Assembly (NCBI GenBank): GCA_022393335.1
Contig: JAJEKB010000257.1
Span: 1 to 64,000, forward strand
Source of the DNA: Macrotrachela quadricornifera
Taxonomy: Eukaryota; Rotifera; Eurotatoria; Philodinida; Philodinidae
Direction of reading: 5' to 3'
DNA: 64,000 bases
In this document: positions 1-13,939 of the stretch, piece by piece
Position numbering within the stretch: position 1 is the first letter of the stretch
Layout of the letters: each line of letters starts with the position of its first letter
Position numbers and translations under genes: made by a program
The notes under the pieces: model-generated
Databases searched by the model: none
Told to the model about the DNA's origin: nothing
The model's input: only the letters and a program-made list of their open reading frames with translations

Positions 1-3000
1 AGAGATTCCAATACGGTAACACCACCACCAGGTTATGGATTTGCACCTGGCTATGATTCATCCCAATTTCAACCAAAAAATGTCAAAAATAATGGTGATT
101 GTACTAATTGTAATCAACCATGTTTTTGTATAGCACAAAAAGGAGATCAGGTAAATTCATAAGAGTAAATTGGAGAAGAATAATCTTATATTGTATAATT
201 GGTTTATTTAGGGTCCAGCTGGCCCAATGGGTCCTGCAGGTGCTCGTGGAACCGATGGTGTTCCTGGTCCTGAAGGTAAAGTGTTTCTTATTTTTTTTTT
301 ACAATCTATTTTAGATATTATAAATCTGATTTTTAGGACCTGAGGGTATGAAAGGAGAAAAAGGTGATCGGGGTTTACCAGGTCTACCTGGTCAAAAAGG
401 TGACAGAGTGAGTATTTGTTGTAGAAAATAAAAATTTTTTTTTTACTAATTTTTTTAATTATTAGGGACGATCCGGTGAACCAGGAATGCCAGGTATGAA
501 TAGAATGAAAATCTTTCTCTGATATTGTATGAAAATATTTTTATTTAGGTCATCCCGGTTTGCCTGGCCTACCAGGTCCAAGAGTAAGTTATTTAATACA
601 TTTTCTTTTATGTATAATAGTATTCTTTCTTTATTTTAGGGACCAGAAGGTAAATGATCAATACATAAGAGAGAGAAGGAGAGAATAAAATGAATGATTA
701 ATTATTTTTTAGGTTTGCCTGGTCGTGATGGATGTAATGGAACAAAAGTACGTAGTAATTAAAATTATATTATATAATATGATTATTTTTATATTTATAT
801 AGGGAGAATCTGGTCGACCAGGATTTAATGGACAGGTAAAATAGATAAATTAATTTCAATTTGAAATAATATCTTTTGACTATTTGTTTTTAGCCGGGTC
901 GTCCTGGTGAACCTGGTGCGTAGATGAACAAAATCAAATAGCTTCTTTTTTTTTCTTACTGTATATATTTTTTTAATATTTTAGGTCTGCCTGGACAAAG
1001 AGGACTAAAAGGTATGAGAAAATATTATTGAATTATAATACTTATATATTATTTATATTTAATAGGTGAACCAGCACAAGCTTTACCTGGATTTAAAGGC
1101 GAAATCGTAAGTTTATTAAAACAAGCGTATAATAACTATTAATATAAAAATCTATGTTTTATTTTTTAGGGAGAAATGGGTCCTCCTGGTCTTCCCGGTG
1201 CTGCCGTATGTTTTCAATCATTTTCTTTTTCTATTCGTTTATATGTAAATCTTTTTTTTATTTTCTAGGGTCCTCCTGGCAGTCCTGGCATACCTGGAGC
1301 TCCAGGTTCAGTTGGCTTTCCTGGACGTGAAGTGAGCTATAGGATAATTGTTGTTTAATATTATATGAATGAAAATTTCAGGGTGCTAAAGGTGATCGTG
1401 GTGAATCAGGTCGTCCAGGTATGATTAAAATATCATTTAATTGAAATACTATTTTTGAAAATCTCATTAGGTAATGCTGGCGTTGGACTAAGTGGTGAAA
1501 AAGGGCAAAAAGGCGAACCAGTAAATACAAATAATACAATAAATTTCTTATATTCTTAAAAATTTATCTAGGGTTCATCTGCTCCCTACACACCACCATC
1601 CATTGCAGAAATACAAGGTAACTATAGTTATGTTCCATTATCGATTCCTGGCACTCCTGGTCCAAAGGTACATGTTCTTACATAAAAATACAACAATATT
1701 TTTTTTGTAACTATTTATTATTAATAGGGTGCTATGGGTCCTAAAGGAGAATCTGGAGAAATTGGTTATCCAGGTGCACCTGGTTCGGCTGGACCACCAG
1801 GTATGCTAGGTGAAAAAGGTATACCAGGCCCTGTTGGACCTCGTGTAAGTATTTTTGAACTAATTATCGTTGTTTTTATCTCATATATTCTTACAATTAG
1901 GGTTCTACTGGAATGCCTGGTCAAGCTGGCTTTCCTGGACAAGCAGGGTAAATTATTGATTTTATTTTTAATTGATATTTAATTTAACCTTTGATTTCTT
2001 TTTTTAGTGATCGTGGTAGTCCTGGTTATCCTGGCCAACCAGTACGTAATCAAACATGTTGAAAATATGCATATTTTTTTTCTTTTAATCTATAGGGTAG
2101 TCCAGGAAGACCTGGTCAAAATGGTTTATCGGGAGAAAAAGGTTTGTTTAACTCAAACGTATTTTCTTGTATATGAATAAAAAAAATTCATGTTATTTGT
2201 AGGTGATCGTGGTTTTCCTGGTATGCCTGGCATGTGTTTACCTGTATGTATATCTCAAGAAATCTTATTTGAATTTTATTATTATTTTTCTTAAGGATCA
2301 ACCAGGTGAATCAGCACCCGGACAACCTGGACCAGCGGTAAGTTACAGTATAAAATTTATATTTATTAATTTAATTTTTTTTATTTATAGGGACCCAAAG
2401 GAGAACGCGGTAAATAATTAAAAAAAAGTTTGTAAAATATATAATGTGATTTCTTTAGGTCCACCTGGACCACCAGGTTATCCCGGACCATCCGTAAGTA
2501 TTTTTGAATTAAATTAATCTTTGATAATCAAACTTTCTTTTCTTTTTAATAGGGCATACCTGGAACTCAAGGACCAAAAGGTGATCGTGGTTTTGATGGA
2601 TTACCTGGTAGTCCTGGACAACGTAAGTTATTTTATTATTAAGATAAAATAAGATTGATTTTCATATTTCATTAGCTGGACGTGATGGCGTGAAAGGAGT
2701 AAAAGGAGATAGTGGACGACATGGTAAAAAATTCATTTTTTAATAGAAGTAATCATTTGAATATATACATTCTATTTCAGGTGATCCTGGTTCTTCTGGA
2801 TTTCCGGGTCCACAAGGTTAGTTAAAATGATAAAAATTCAGCATCATTCTTATTAAATGAGTTGATTTATTGTAGGTTACCGTGGAGCTAAAGGTGAACC
2901 AGGTCCAAAAGGTACGTGTAATAAATAAAGTTAGTTTGTTTTAATATTTATATCATTCTGTTTTCTTTTAGGTGAACCAGGTCGTTCAATTCCTGGCCCA

Positions 3001-6000
3001 CCTGGCATTGATGGTTATCCAGGTCAAGCTGGTATTGGAGGAGCGAAAGGTAAATCAACTAATTAAAAATTAAATATATTTATGGTTTTGTTATGATAGG
3101 TGAACGTGGTCCAACCGGTCTTCCCGGTTTACCAGGCAATTCAACTGCTGGTGTTGGTCGACCTGGTCCACAAGGACGTATGGATTTTCTTATTTAATCG
3201 TATTTTTCATAATATTTTTTCTGTTTTAGCTATCGGTCCACCTGGTAGTCCTGGTGCACCTGGTTTTCAAGGTATTGCCGGTATGAAAGGAGCTAAAGGA
3301 GATCGAGGTGAGTGTCATTTATAAAGAATAAAAATTTTTATGTATAAACAATATTGTTATTAGGTCTTGATGGTGTATGTGGTGCTCGTGATGGTTTGAA
3401 AGGTAGCAAGGGTGAACCAGGTTATCCAGGAGAAGCTGGTAAATAAATGTTTCATATCATAAGAGTATATTTTATATTTTAATGTTCATTTAGGTACTCC
3501 CGGCGAACGTGGCACATCAGGAGAAAAGGGTGATCGAGGTGATGTTGGTCCACAAGGTTATCCTGGTAATGTTGGTCAAGCTGGTGCACCCGTAAGTTTA
3601 GAAGATATTTTTGAATTATGCTGATAAAATTTTTTTTGTTTTAATAAGGGTCGTAATGGTAATGATGGTATTCCAGGTGGAAAAGGAGAAAAAGTATGTG
3701 TAATTAAAAGTATATCTATTATGATTCTAAGATTTTTTTTTTATTAGGGAGAACCAGCTCGTGTTTCAACAGTACAAGGAATGTCGGGAGAAAAAGGAAC
3801 ACCAGGTAGGAATATTAATTTTTAAGAATATATAAATGTTTCGTTTTTGATAGGTCTTCCCGGTTTGAAAGGTGACCGTGGAGAAAAAGGTAAGAAATAA
3901 TGTAATTATTGTATTTATTTTATTTGTTCTGTTTTTAGGTGCACCGGGTTATAGTGGACGCGATGGTCAACCAGGTACAAACGGACCAGTCGGACCAAAA
4001 GTAATTAATTTGTGTATATATATATATATGATTGAAAAAAAAATCATTTTTCCCTTTTTTTGTCTTAGGGTGATGCTGGCTATCCTGGTCAACCAGGCCC
4101 ACCAGGTAGCCCTGGTCCAATGGGTGATATTGGTCCACCAGGTGCTACACTTCCAGGTGAAAGAGGAGAAAAGGGTATTCCCGGTCCAGTTGGTACGCAT
4201 CATACATTCCTTTTTGTATGATTTTGTATTATCATTTTTCTTTCTCAAATAGGTATTCCCGGTCGACAAGGTCAACCAGGTACAAAAGGTGAACCAGGTA
4301 TGAATGTTCATTTATGTCATGAAAAATTTATTAAAATTTTTCATTCATGATCAGGACGACCAGCACCTCAAGAATTCACATCAAGGCCAGGTTCTCAAGG
4401 AGAAAAAGGTGATCGTGGATTATCAGGCACTCCTGGAGTTCCAGGTCTTCAAGTATGTCTTATCTAAGATGATTGAATCAATAATTTGTAAATGAAACTT
4501 TTTTAGGGTCCTAATGGTTTACCAGGATTGCCCGGAACACCTGGACTTAAAGGTGAAGCAGGTCTACCAGGTATTCCAGGCACTCCCGGACCAAAAGGCA
4601 TTACAGGTATGTGTTAAACTTATATTTTAGTATAATAAAATTAAGATATTGTCTGTTTTTTTTAGGTTATCGTGGCGAACCAGGTATGGTTATAATTTTC
4701 GATATTTATGAATAATAAAAAGAAACAATATTTGTTTGATATAGGTATTCCGGGCCGTGATGGAACACCAGGTCTTCCAGGCTCTAAAGGATTTGGTAAA
4801 TATCTATACGATAGTTATTGATAATTGTCTATTATTAATCGTGTTTGTTTTAGATGGAGTGCCAGGTTTACCCGGTCGTCCAGGTATGTTTTTCACATAA
4901 CATATAGAATATGTCTCGATCAAGTATTTTTTTTTTCGTAGGAGAAAAAGGTGAACCAGGACTTCCAGGACCAGGCTTTCCAGGTAAGAGAATCATTCTT
5001 TGTTTATGACAGATATTTTAATAATATACTTTATTTTAGGACCCCCTGGTCCAGTTGGCCCTGCTGGTGACCGTGGATTTCCTGGTATGAAATTAGTATC
5101 ATGAGGAAAAACTAATACTGAATGATAATCTGTGTCTCATTATAGGCTTATCGGGACCATCTGGCGAAATTGGTTTACCAGGCTTGAAGGGTAAGTTGCT
5201 ATTTAAAAGATAATACTATATAAATTTTTTTCAATCTATAGGAGAATCTGGTTTACCCGGTGTTAATGGACTTCCAGGACCAATTGGCATGAAAGGGTAT
5301 GTATATAAGATTGAATTATAACTTGTTTTACATCGATTATTTATAGTGAACGGGGAGAACCTGGTTTTGGTGGACAAAAAGGTGATCAAGGTAAGAAATA
5401 TAGAAAGATATTTGTTGAAGCGATCTTTTTAACGTCTTGTTTTTTCTTCTTATGTAGGTGCACCAGGTGCGCCGGGTATTGATGGTAAGTTTTTCCTAAT
5501 ATCTGATTGCTTGATCGAATTATTAACTGTTATTTTTGTTTCTCATTGTAGGTTTACCAGGTACATATATTGGCATATTTTGAAAAAAATATATCAAATT
5601 ATTTCTTCATGTTTAAAGGTCTTCCCGGTCCAATTGGCCCACCAGGTGTCCCAGGTTTAGCTGGAGAAAAAGGCTTTGCTGGATTACCGTACGTTTATTA
5701 GTCTTTAAAGAATTAAAACTATTGTTATATTAAAATTTTAGTGGACCAAACGGACAACCAGGCTTACCAGGTTTACCAGGAATGAAAGGTGAACGTGGTT
5801 TAAATGGAGCACCAGGATTGAATGGAGGACCAGGTTTACCAGGTGAAAAAGGTGTCCCAGGTTTTCCAGGACCATCGGGTTCAAGCGGATTACCGGGTCT
5901 TCCAGTGAGTCGAATATATAATTTTGTTCATTTAGAGTACATTTCTTTTACTTTATAGGGCACTTCAGGATCAAAGGGTGATCGAGGTATAAATATTTTT

Positions 6001-9000
6001 TTTATTTCATAACAATAAACTATGTGTTTGTTTCTTTAATTAAGGTCTACCTGGCTTACCAGGACAAGCATGCACATCATGCACTCCTGGTCAACGGGGT
6101 GATCGAGGTTTCCCAGGTGCATCAGGTCTTCCAGGTCAAAAAGGAGAACCAGTAAGTTGACATTAAATATTATATTATCATATTTTATATAAAACATTGA
6201 ATAGGGCACAGCAGCTGCACGTGGACCACCAGGCGATCGGTAAATTAGATATTAAATTTGTTTTTATTTCAGTTCTTTTTTTGTTGTTTTCAGTGGTGCT
6301 CCAGGTCTTCCAGGCGCACCAGGCCTTCCAGGTACTCCAGGCAAAGATGGATTACCAGGTTTGCCAGGTGCTAAAGGAGAACGTGCTGTTGGTCAGCCAG
6401 GTAATAATAAAAAATGTTATTTTGACTATGATAACATTTCTTATATGATATAGGTGTCAAAGGAGCTATTGGTGAACCAGGTCTCCCAGGTCCATCAGGT
6501 CTATCAGGCGCTCCTGGTGAACGTGGATATCCGGGTGGCAATGGTAAGAAAATAAATATACACAATTTAATTGCTTATCTTCTATTGTAGGAGCTCCGGG
6601 CGCACCGGGTGAACGAGTAAATAATTCTTTTTACTTTGAAATATGAAAAGTTTTTCTTTTTTCCTCTTCCTAGGGCTTACCAGGATCTAGTGGATTACCA
6701 GGTAAAATATATCAATTAAAAATATTATCCTTTATTATTGATTTTTATAGGCGCTCCTGGTCTTCCTGGCGTTATGGGACAAAAAGGTAACTTATATAAT
6801 CAAATAAAAATATGATTATAATGAATGATTTATGTTTTTTTTAGGTGATACGGGATTCAATGGATTACCTGGTCCTAAAGGAGAAACAGGTGCACCAGGT
6901 AACAATATAAAACTTAATGATGATTAATAAATAGAATATATAATTTTTTTTTAATTAGGTTTGAATGGACCACCAGGCATAAATGGTAAATAAGTCAATT
7001 GAATAATATTATAATACTTATGAAAATATTGTTTTAAATTTTTAAGGTCTTCCAGGAAGCAAAGGTGAAGCAGGTTTACCAGGTCGAGATGGTGGTGCTG
7101 GTTTGCCAGGTCCTAAAGGAGATCGTGGTCTTAATGGATATCCAGGTATGTTCATTATATTCAGTGATATCACCCTCCTTATTATTTTGTAGGACTTCCG
7201 GGAGCTAAAGGTGCTGCTGGTGTTCCAGGTAAATAATCTTTTTTTTATAATTAAATAATATTATATACTTTGAATCGTGTGTTACGCATAGGCTTACCAG
7301 GTCCACAAGGCCTTGCTGGTCCATCAGGCTCTCCAGGCATAAATGGACTTCCAGGACAAAAGGGTTTGTGTTCCTACAATGAATATTAATTGGAATGAAT
7401 TATTTTCTTTCGTTACATAGGAGACGCAGGCCTACCTGGATTACCAGGCGCAAATGGTAGGGTATAAAATTATCGAGAAGTTTTTTTTTTACAAATCTTA
7501 TTTTAGGTGCACCGGGATTGAATGGAGCACCTGGTTTTCCAGGAGATGCTGGTATGTTTATTTAATATATAAAAGAAACAATTTTTCAATGATATTATTT
7601 CTCATAATAGGCTTACCAGGTTTAGGGGGACAAAAAGGTGAACCAGGTAAATATCAATTTAAAAATATCGTTTGATGATATTTATGTAAATTATTTTAAT
7701 TTAGGTTATGCTAGTGCTGGTCCTAAAGGTGAACCAGGTTCAAGTGGTCGTGATGGTAAGGAAATAAAAAGACAAATTAAATAGAATAATCTTTATTTAT
7801 TTTCTTTACTTTTAAATAGGTATGCCAGGTCTTCCAGGAGAGAAAGGGTAAAATATATGAATAAGCAAACATCTAAAAATAAACTTAATTCTTTTTATTT
7901 TCTAGTCAACCAGGTCCCGTAGGTCCATCTGGTAATCCAGGTCGAAATTGTGATGTACCTATTGTTGGACAAGTATGTTAATAAACAGATGAAATGAATA
8001 AAAAAAATTTTTTTATTATTTATTTAGAAAGGTGATGCTGGTCTACCAGGTCTTCCAGGTGCCCCAGGTTTACAAGGTATACATCTTATTTTGATTTTTC
8101 TTTTGATTAATTTTTTATTGTATGTATAGGTTCATCTGGTTTCCCAGGAAAAGATGGTTAGTATAAAAAATCAACTTATGTTTTAAAATAAACATTATCT
8201 GAAATATTATCTCAGGTCTTCCGGGTGCTCCTGGCTTACCAGGTATTCCAGGTCCAAAAGGACGTGATGGATTTCCAGGTGGTAATGGTGCGCCAGGTCT
8301 TCCAGGTATGTTAACTGGAGAAAGAATCAAATCATAAAAATAATCTATTTATTTTAAGGTGAACGTGGTTTTGCTGGAATGCCAGGTTTGTTTTGTTAAA
8401 AATCAGTTCACTATTTTATTATGTATTTTGATGTTTAATGTAAACAGGTCAACCAGGCTTAGCTGGAGAAAAAGGTAAATATCTTAGTTAGAAATAAAGT
8501 ATATTTATTAATTTCATTTAATATTTTAGGAAATAGTGGATTTCCAGGCAATCCAGGTATGTTTAATTGATAAATTGTTAATGAATATTTATTATTTTTT
8601 TGTTAAAGGTCTTCCCGGATCAAAAGGTGATCGTGGTCTTAATGGTCATCCTGGTTCTCCCGGATTGCCCGGTAAATATTTATTTAATTTTTTTTATAAA
8701 TCATTTATTTTATATTATTTGAATAAATAGGCGCAGCTGGACAAAAAGGTGATTGTATTCAACCACAATCAGTTCTTGGTCGTCCTGGTATCAAAGGAGA
8801 TCAAGGTCCAGCCGGATTACCAGGTAATGAAGAAGATTTTCAAATAAGATCTATACAATTTTTTTTTCTCTATTTGAAGGCTTACCCGGACTTCAAGGCG
8901 CACCAGGTAAGTTCATAAATTCTATTTTCTTCGATTTATTATGAATATATATGAACAGGTCAACCTGGCCCACGAGGAGATAATGGTCCACCAGGTCAAC

Positions 9001-10125
9001 CCGGTCAACCAGGTTTACCGGGCTACGTTGGACCTAAAGGTGAACGTGTACGTATATTGAGAAAAAAAGTGATTTTTTTTTCTAAATTTATAATTATATG
9101 TACCATAATGTAGGGCACATCAGGTATTCCAGGAGTTGCTGGTATTGCTGGTCCACCAGGTAATAAACTTGTAGATTATTGTTTTAATAACTATTTATTT
9201 TTATTACATTCAAGGTGCTGATGGTCCTCCTGGTCCACAAGGTCCTGGTCTTCAACGAACTGGTTTTATGGTTGTACGTCATTCACAATCACCTCAAGTA
9301 CCAGAATGTCCATCAGGCATGGTTAAACTTTGGGATGGTTACAGTTTACTTATGATGCAAGGCAATGATCATGGTTACCATCAAGATCTTGGTAAATATT
9401 ATTTTTTTCGAATAAAAATAAATCTTAAATTTTTTATTTTAGGTTCGGCTGGTTCATGTCTTCAAAAATTTTCTGCATTACCCTATTTACGTTGTGATCA
9501 TACAAATGTTTGCTATTATGGTCAAACAAATGATTTAACATATTATTTATCAACAACAGAACCAATGCCAATGATGCCTGTTCAACGTGATCAAATTCGA
9601 CCATATATATCACGTTGTGCTGTATGTGAAGCACCTGCCAATGTTATGTCATTCCATAGTTTATCAATGACACCACCACCATGTCCAAATGGTTGGAGTA
9701 TTTTATGGCAAGGTTATAGTTTTGTAATGGTATGTTAAGATAACATTTTCTATTTATCTTAATAATATGTATGTAAATAAATATTGTTTTCTTTATTGTA
9801 GCATCTTGGTCGTGGTGCTCAAGGAGGTGGTCAATCATTATCTAGTCCTGGTTCATGCCTTGAAGATTTTCGTGCAACACCATTCATTGAATGCTCAGGA
9901 ACAGATGGTAATTGCATGTATTATGCAAATAAATTTAGTTATTGGATGACAGTTATTGATCAAAATAATCAATTTGAAGTTCCACGTCAAGAAACATTAA
10001 AATCAGGCAATCATAGAAATAAAATCAGTCGTTGTACGGTTTGTTTAAAAACACAGCACGGTTTTGGACAAGGTGGCTATCAAAATGGAAATTATTATGT
10101 TGGACAAACATTGAAGAAACATTAG
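1..10125 (+). CDS. COL4A: Type IV collagen alpha chain, 5' end cut by window
   Basis: Basement-membrane collagen IV chain, secreted and assembled into networks. The first exon (1-150) reads as the end of the N-terminal 7S region, with a cysteine cluster ([10 protein letters not shown]) leading into Gly-X-Y. From about 212 to 9250 come dozens of very short Gly-X-Y exons separated by introns of about 45-65 bases, often splitting the repeat at a glycine. Non-helical interruptions are present, the clearest at 1571-1668 ([20 protein letters not shown] and onward). Internal Cys lie near 735, 6070, 7950 and 8750. RGD tripeptides lie near 3531, 6093 and 8970. The C-terminal NC1 domain is in exons ending at 9391, 9443-9729 and 9802-10125; it has two C4 repeats of six Cys each. 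The Met of EPMPMMP and the Lys of ETLKSG fit the sites of the sulfilimine cross-link. The tail after the last Cys is about 26 residues, longer than usual. Individual exon ends were not all resolved. The family call is certain; the chain subtype is not. Confidence 0.97.
9257..10125 (+). other. Collagen IV NC1 domain (two C4 repeats)
   Basis: Globular trimerisation domain of the collagen IV chain, starting at GFMVVRHSQ. The first C4 repeat runs through [10 protein letters not shown] and the second through SRCTVCLKT. Each repeat has six Cys, matching the family pattern CPSG...SC...C...C...RC.VC. Two introns interrupt it: 9392-9442, with acceptor AG before GTTCGGCT, and 9730-9801, between FVM and HLGRG. 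Both keep the reading frame. NC1 domains drive chain selection and network assembly outside the cell. Confidence 0.96.
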
Positions 10126-11951
10126 ACAATTTACTTTTTTTTTTCTTTTTTATTCTCATTTTTAATAGTTTATCTTAATCATTTATACATCCATTAGTCA
10201 GGCTTGTAATATGATTTAAGATGCACATAAGTCATTTATCTACTTCGGAGAAAATGAACTATATTATCAGGGATTTGTTTGTTCGTTGTTTCTATTTGTC
10301 ATTTTGTTAATTGTCATATCATCAGTTCAGGTTACTTTTCTTTTTTAACTTTTATTTCATTTTCATTTATTTTTTTTTGTGCTGTCTTTTTGGTCTTTTA
10401 CACAACATATAAACATCACATACACATATTGAATTGAACAGTGGATGCTTCATTTGTTTTGTACGTTTGTGTAAAGACTTGTTATTATCATTTTTTTTTT
10501 GTCTTGATTAATCTCTTCTCTTTTCTTCTTTCTTTTGTTTTGCTCTGCTGTCAGTCAGCTCATAGTATTAGAGTGAGCGTGTGAAGGATATACGTACGTT
10601 TGATTTTGGTTTTTTTTTTCAATAATAAATATCAATAAGTATTATGAAAGACAAATATTGTAAAAAGTTTTTTCATTTTGTATTTCTATATCATTGATAA
10701 TCAACTTACTTTTTAATCGAATGAAAAAGCAAATATTGATTATTTAAAGATAAGACTGATTTTATTCTATCGATATTTATCATATGAATTTAACTGTATA
10801 TCACCAAATAACAGAGATTTAAAGATTTGAAAAATATGTTTAATAAAGATTATATTTTAGTTGTAGATAGTTTGTTGTCAGTTAAAATAGAATGAAAAGA
10901 TGAATAAAGTTTGCCATAAAATGAGATAAATATTGACAAAAGATTTTGTTTCGTATTTAATGTCATGATTATATTCTGATTATTTAGATAAAACTTTGAC
11001 ACTTATATCTTTATGAATTATTATTCTTACTTAATCAGTTTGAATTAGATTTTATCATTTTTTCGTTGTATTTTGATTAGAACAAAGAATCTTATTATTA
11101 TTTCTATTTTTAATCGTTAAATCAATATATAAAACATTCAATAAAATTTAACTCAGCTCGAATGACATCATATTACCATTCGTACTTCACTAATATTATA
11201 TTGTTCGTTAATATTAAATTGAAGAAACTTAGTTCTAAAATAATAAATGCGCGTCACCTGCGATCTTGACAATTATTCTCGTATCTTCTATCGTGGCACA
11301 TATATGTACATCAGAATTGTTATCAAATTTAATAAGGAATAATAATATCTTAGTTGGGTTTATAGCGCCCCTTACCAATCTCTTTTTCTATTCGCACTGT
11401 TACGATTATGGAAAAAGCAAAAAAAACATTCATATGAATAGATGTGTTTTTCTTGCATTTCTTTTAATAATGAAAAAGAAAGTTAAAGGTGAATATACAT
11501 CTTTTCATCCTTTGCATCTAATGGATACTATATGAAAATAAATATAGCATTCAATTATCATTTTGAATAAAAAAAAAAATTGAAAATAACTATTTAAAAA
11601 TTTCATATTCTCGTTACCATTGAGTATATTCTATTTGTCACTCATAATTTCTCTATGCATACATATTCTGACGTCAATAGGATAGAAAAATAGGTAAGCA
11701 ATTATAAATGCTTTCTTCTTTACGTTTACCATAGTAACAACAAAAAGAAACGAGGTAGATGCAACTATATATATGTATCAAAACACATCATTATTCTGGT
11801 TTTTTTCCCATCGTATTTTAAAAAGAGCAAAATCGTGCATGTTCTAATGCTCTGACAGTTTTATATATAAGTTATATTATTAGATATTTGTAAATATAAA
11901 TTGACGAACTTTTATTATTTTAGATTTATAAAAAAAAAAGTTTTTAGTATT
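10126..11951. other. Gene-free stretch after the collagen gene
   Basis: No coding region supported. The first few hundred bases after the collagen stop are T-rich and probably 3' UTR. The rest is AT-rich spacer. The open frame at 11266-11535 has no family resemblance, splice context or codon bias I can support. The last about 60 bases before 11952 contain TTATTTTAG and GTTTTTAG, so a 5' UTR splice acceptor for the next gene is possible. Confidence 0.6.
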
Positions 11952-12885
11952 ATGTCTGCATCAGGATCTAATCCAGTTCATATTGAAAAAAATGAATTAT
12001 TTGAAATTGCAAATAATTTTTGGAATATACGAGTGAGCTTTAAAATGTTTGCTGGTCTAGTTGATCTTGGCTCTCATATGTCATTAATTCGATTAAATAA
12101 TGGAAATTTTCTTATTATTGATACTGTTATATTAACTGATCAATCACGAGCTTCAATTGATCTTTTAACAGAAAATGGAACAAAAATTGAAGCAGTTATT
12201 GGTGTACATCCATTTCATACATTAGCATTTCCAGCATTTTATGAAGCATATCCAAAAGCACAATATTATGGTACACCAAGACATTTAAGACGACTTACAC
12301 AAATACCATGGGCTGGTTCACTTGATGATTGTAATATAAGAAAAAAATGGGAACCTGAAATAGAAATGAGAATTCCAGCAGGTAACTATTCTTTTTATTT
12401 TTAAAATAATAAAATTTTCGATTTTTATTATAGGTGCAGAATTTATTAATCCTTTACCTGAATCAAATAATCATTTTACAAGTGTTTTTGTATATCATCG
12501 TCCATCACGTACTTTACATGTTGATGATACAATTATCTATGGAGATCATCCAGGTTTTTTATTGAAATTAATTGGTTTTAAACATGGTACAATGGCTTTT
12601 CAACCATCAATTAAAGGTCCTGGATTATATCCTACAGCTGAAGCTCCACACGAATTTCGTAATTGGATGGAAACAATGTTAAAAGATTGGTATTTTGATA
12701 ATATTTGTTGTGCACATAGTGGTGTTAAAATTGGTGGTGCACATCAACAAGTTGTTGAATTAGTTCGTAATGCTGAATCATTATTTAATAAATTAAGTGA
12801 AAAAAATCGAAAGAAAAATCCTGATAGTGAAATACCTGTCGGAAATTATCCAAATATGAATGTTAGTGGAGATGAATGTGGTTAA
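11952..12885 (+). CDS. Metallo-beta-lactamase-like (DUF4336-like) protein
   Basis: Two exons, 11952-12381 and 12434-12885, with a 52-base intron splitting a Gly codon in phase 1; 293 residues. I chose ATG 11952 (MSASGSNPVHIEKN) because the longer frame from 11901 runs through an A-rich leader. The protein looks like the beta-lactamase-fold family in which HPFHT (about residue 85) replaces part of the usual metal site. A strand-turn region with NNGNFLIIDT precedes it, and VDDTIIYGDHPGF (about residue 180) supplies late acidic and His residues. The canonical HxHxDH motif is absent, so hydrolase activity is doubtful. There is no signal peptide or membrane segment, so it is probably cytosolic. 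Its substrate is unknown. Similar proteins occur in bacteria, fungi and some invertebrates, so gene transfer is possible but not shown here. Confidence 0.7.
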
Positions 12886-13939
12886 AAAGAAAACTAATTA
12901 TTAATTTAATTTAATTTTTTTATCTTGACTATTATCTATTTGTATTTATTATTTGTCTATAGCTAGTATACATTTTTCATTTGATTTTGTTCTTCTTAAT
13001 TGTAGAGAATAGATTATATTAATCTAAATTTAATTAATTCACTTAAGGCACTGTAAAAGTAGATGACAATCGCATGTCAATTTTGTATAGAAGACTTAAA
13101 AAATTTACTTTTTTATGTAATCATAGAAAAAAAAATCCTTTAGTTTTTCTATCCTATTTTATTACTATTTCAACAAAAATATTTGAATCTTCCACAGTTT
13201 GTAGATCTTCAGTTAGTTGTTTGAGTAAATACCTAATTATTTAAAATTTACTGTAAACAACTCACAGGATGGATTTATTCTTTAATTAATCAATTGAAGG
13301 CTTTACAAAAATAACACGTCTAGAAAATCTATAATATATAATTTAATGCATCTTCATGTCCTTATTCCAACAGTGAAGATTGCGGGTTTCTATCTTCCTG
13401 CTATCAAAAATTATTTCAATAATAGAACTATTCATGTAACCGTTATATATCATAACAAACAACTCTTTGTCGAAATTTTAGAACTATGATATTTATTGAA
13501 TAGAAATGAAATAGTATTGAAAAAATACAGCATCACTTTTCTATTATGGCATAAAGAAAGAAAGTTTTCTCAAGCCTTCTCGATAAAATTGATATGCTAT
13601 TGTTACTATTTTTAGTATGTCTCAAGTAAATGACTATTGATATTGATTTTTTCTTCATCATTTTTAATTTAACAATTCAAAGTATAAAATAATACGAATA
13701 TTTAAATAGTCATTTTTACATAAACGAATAACTAAAGTTCGTTTGTATTATTTCTTCATCTTTAATTAATTGTTCCTTATTGGAATCATCAGATGATATT
13801 CCAAAGCTCGAGAAATTTATCAACGATCTAAACTTAGATTGAGATTAATCTTATATTAGTGAATTATTCTTAAGAAATATCGAACAAATTATTTGTTATT
13901 CAACATGTTTTATCTCTATAAATTTTCATAAAATAATAT
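12886..13939. other. AT-rich intergenic stretch between converging genes
   Basis: The beta-lactamase-like gene (+) and the RING gene (-) both end into this stretch, so it must hold both 3' UTRs. It contains T-rich and A-rich runs. I see no coding frame, RNA gene or clear repeat. Confidence 0.6.

Noticed and set aside
3935..4311. Minus-strand open frames across the collagen exons
   Set aside because: They are antisense shadows of Gly-X-Y coding sequence and cross introns of the real gene.
11266..11535. 89-residue plus-strand frame
   Set aside because: No family resemblance, no splice context, ordinary AT-rich composition.
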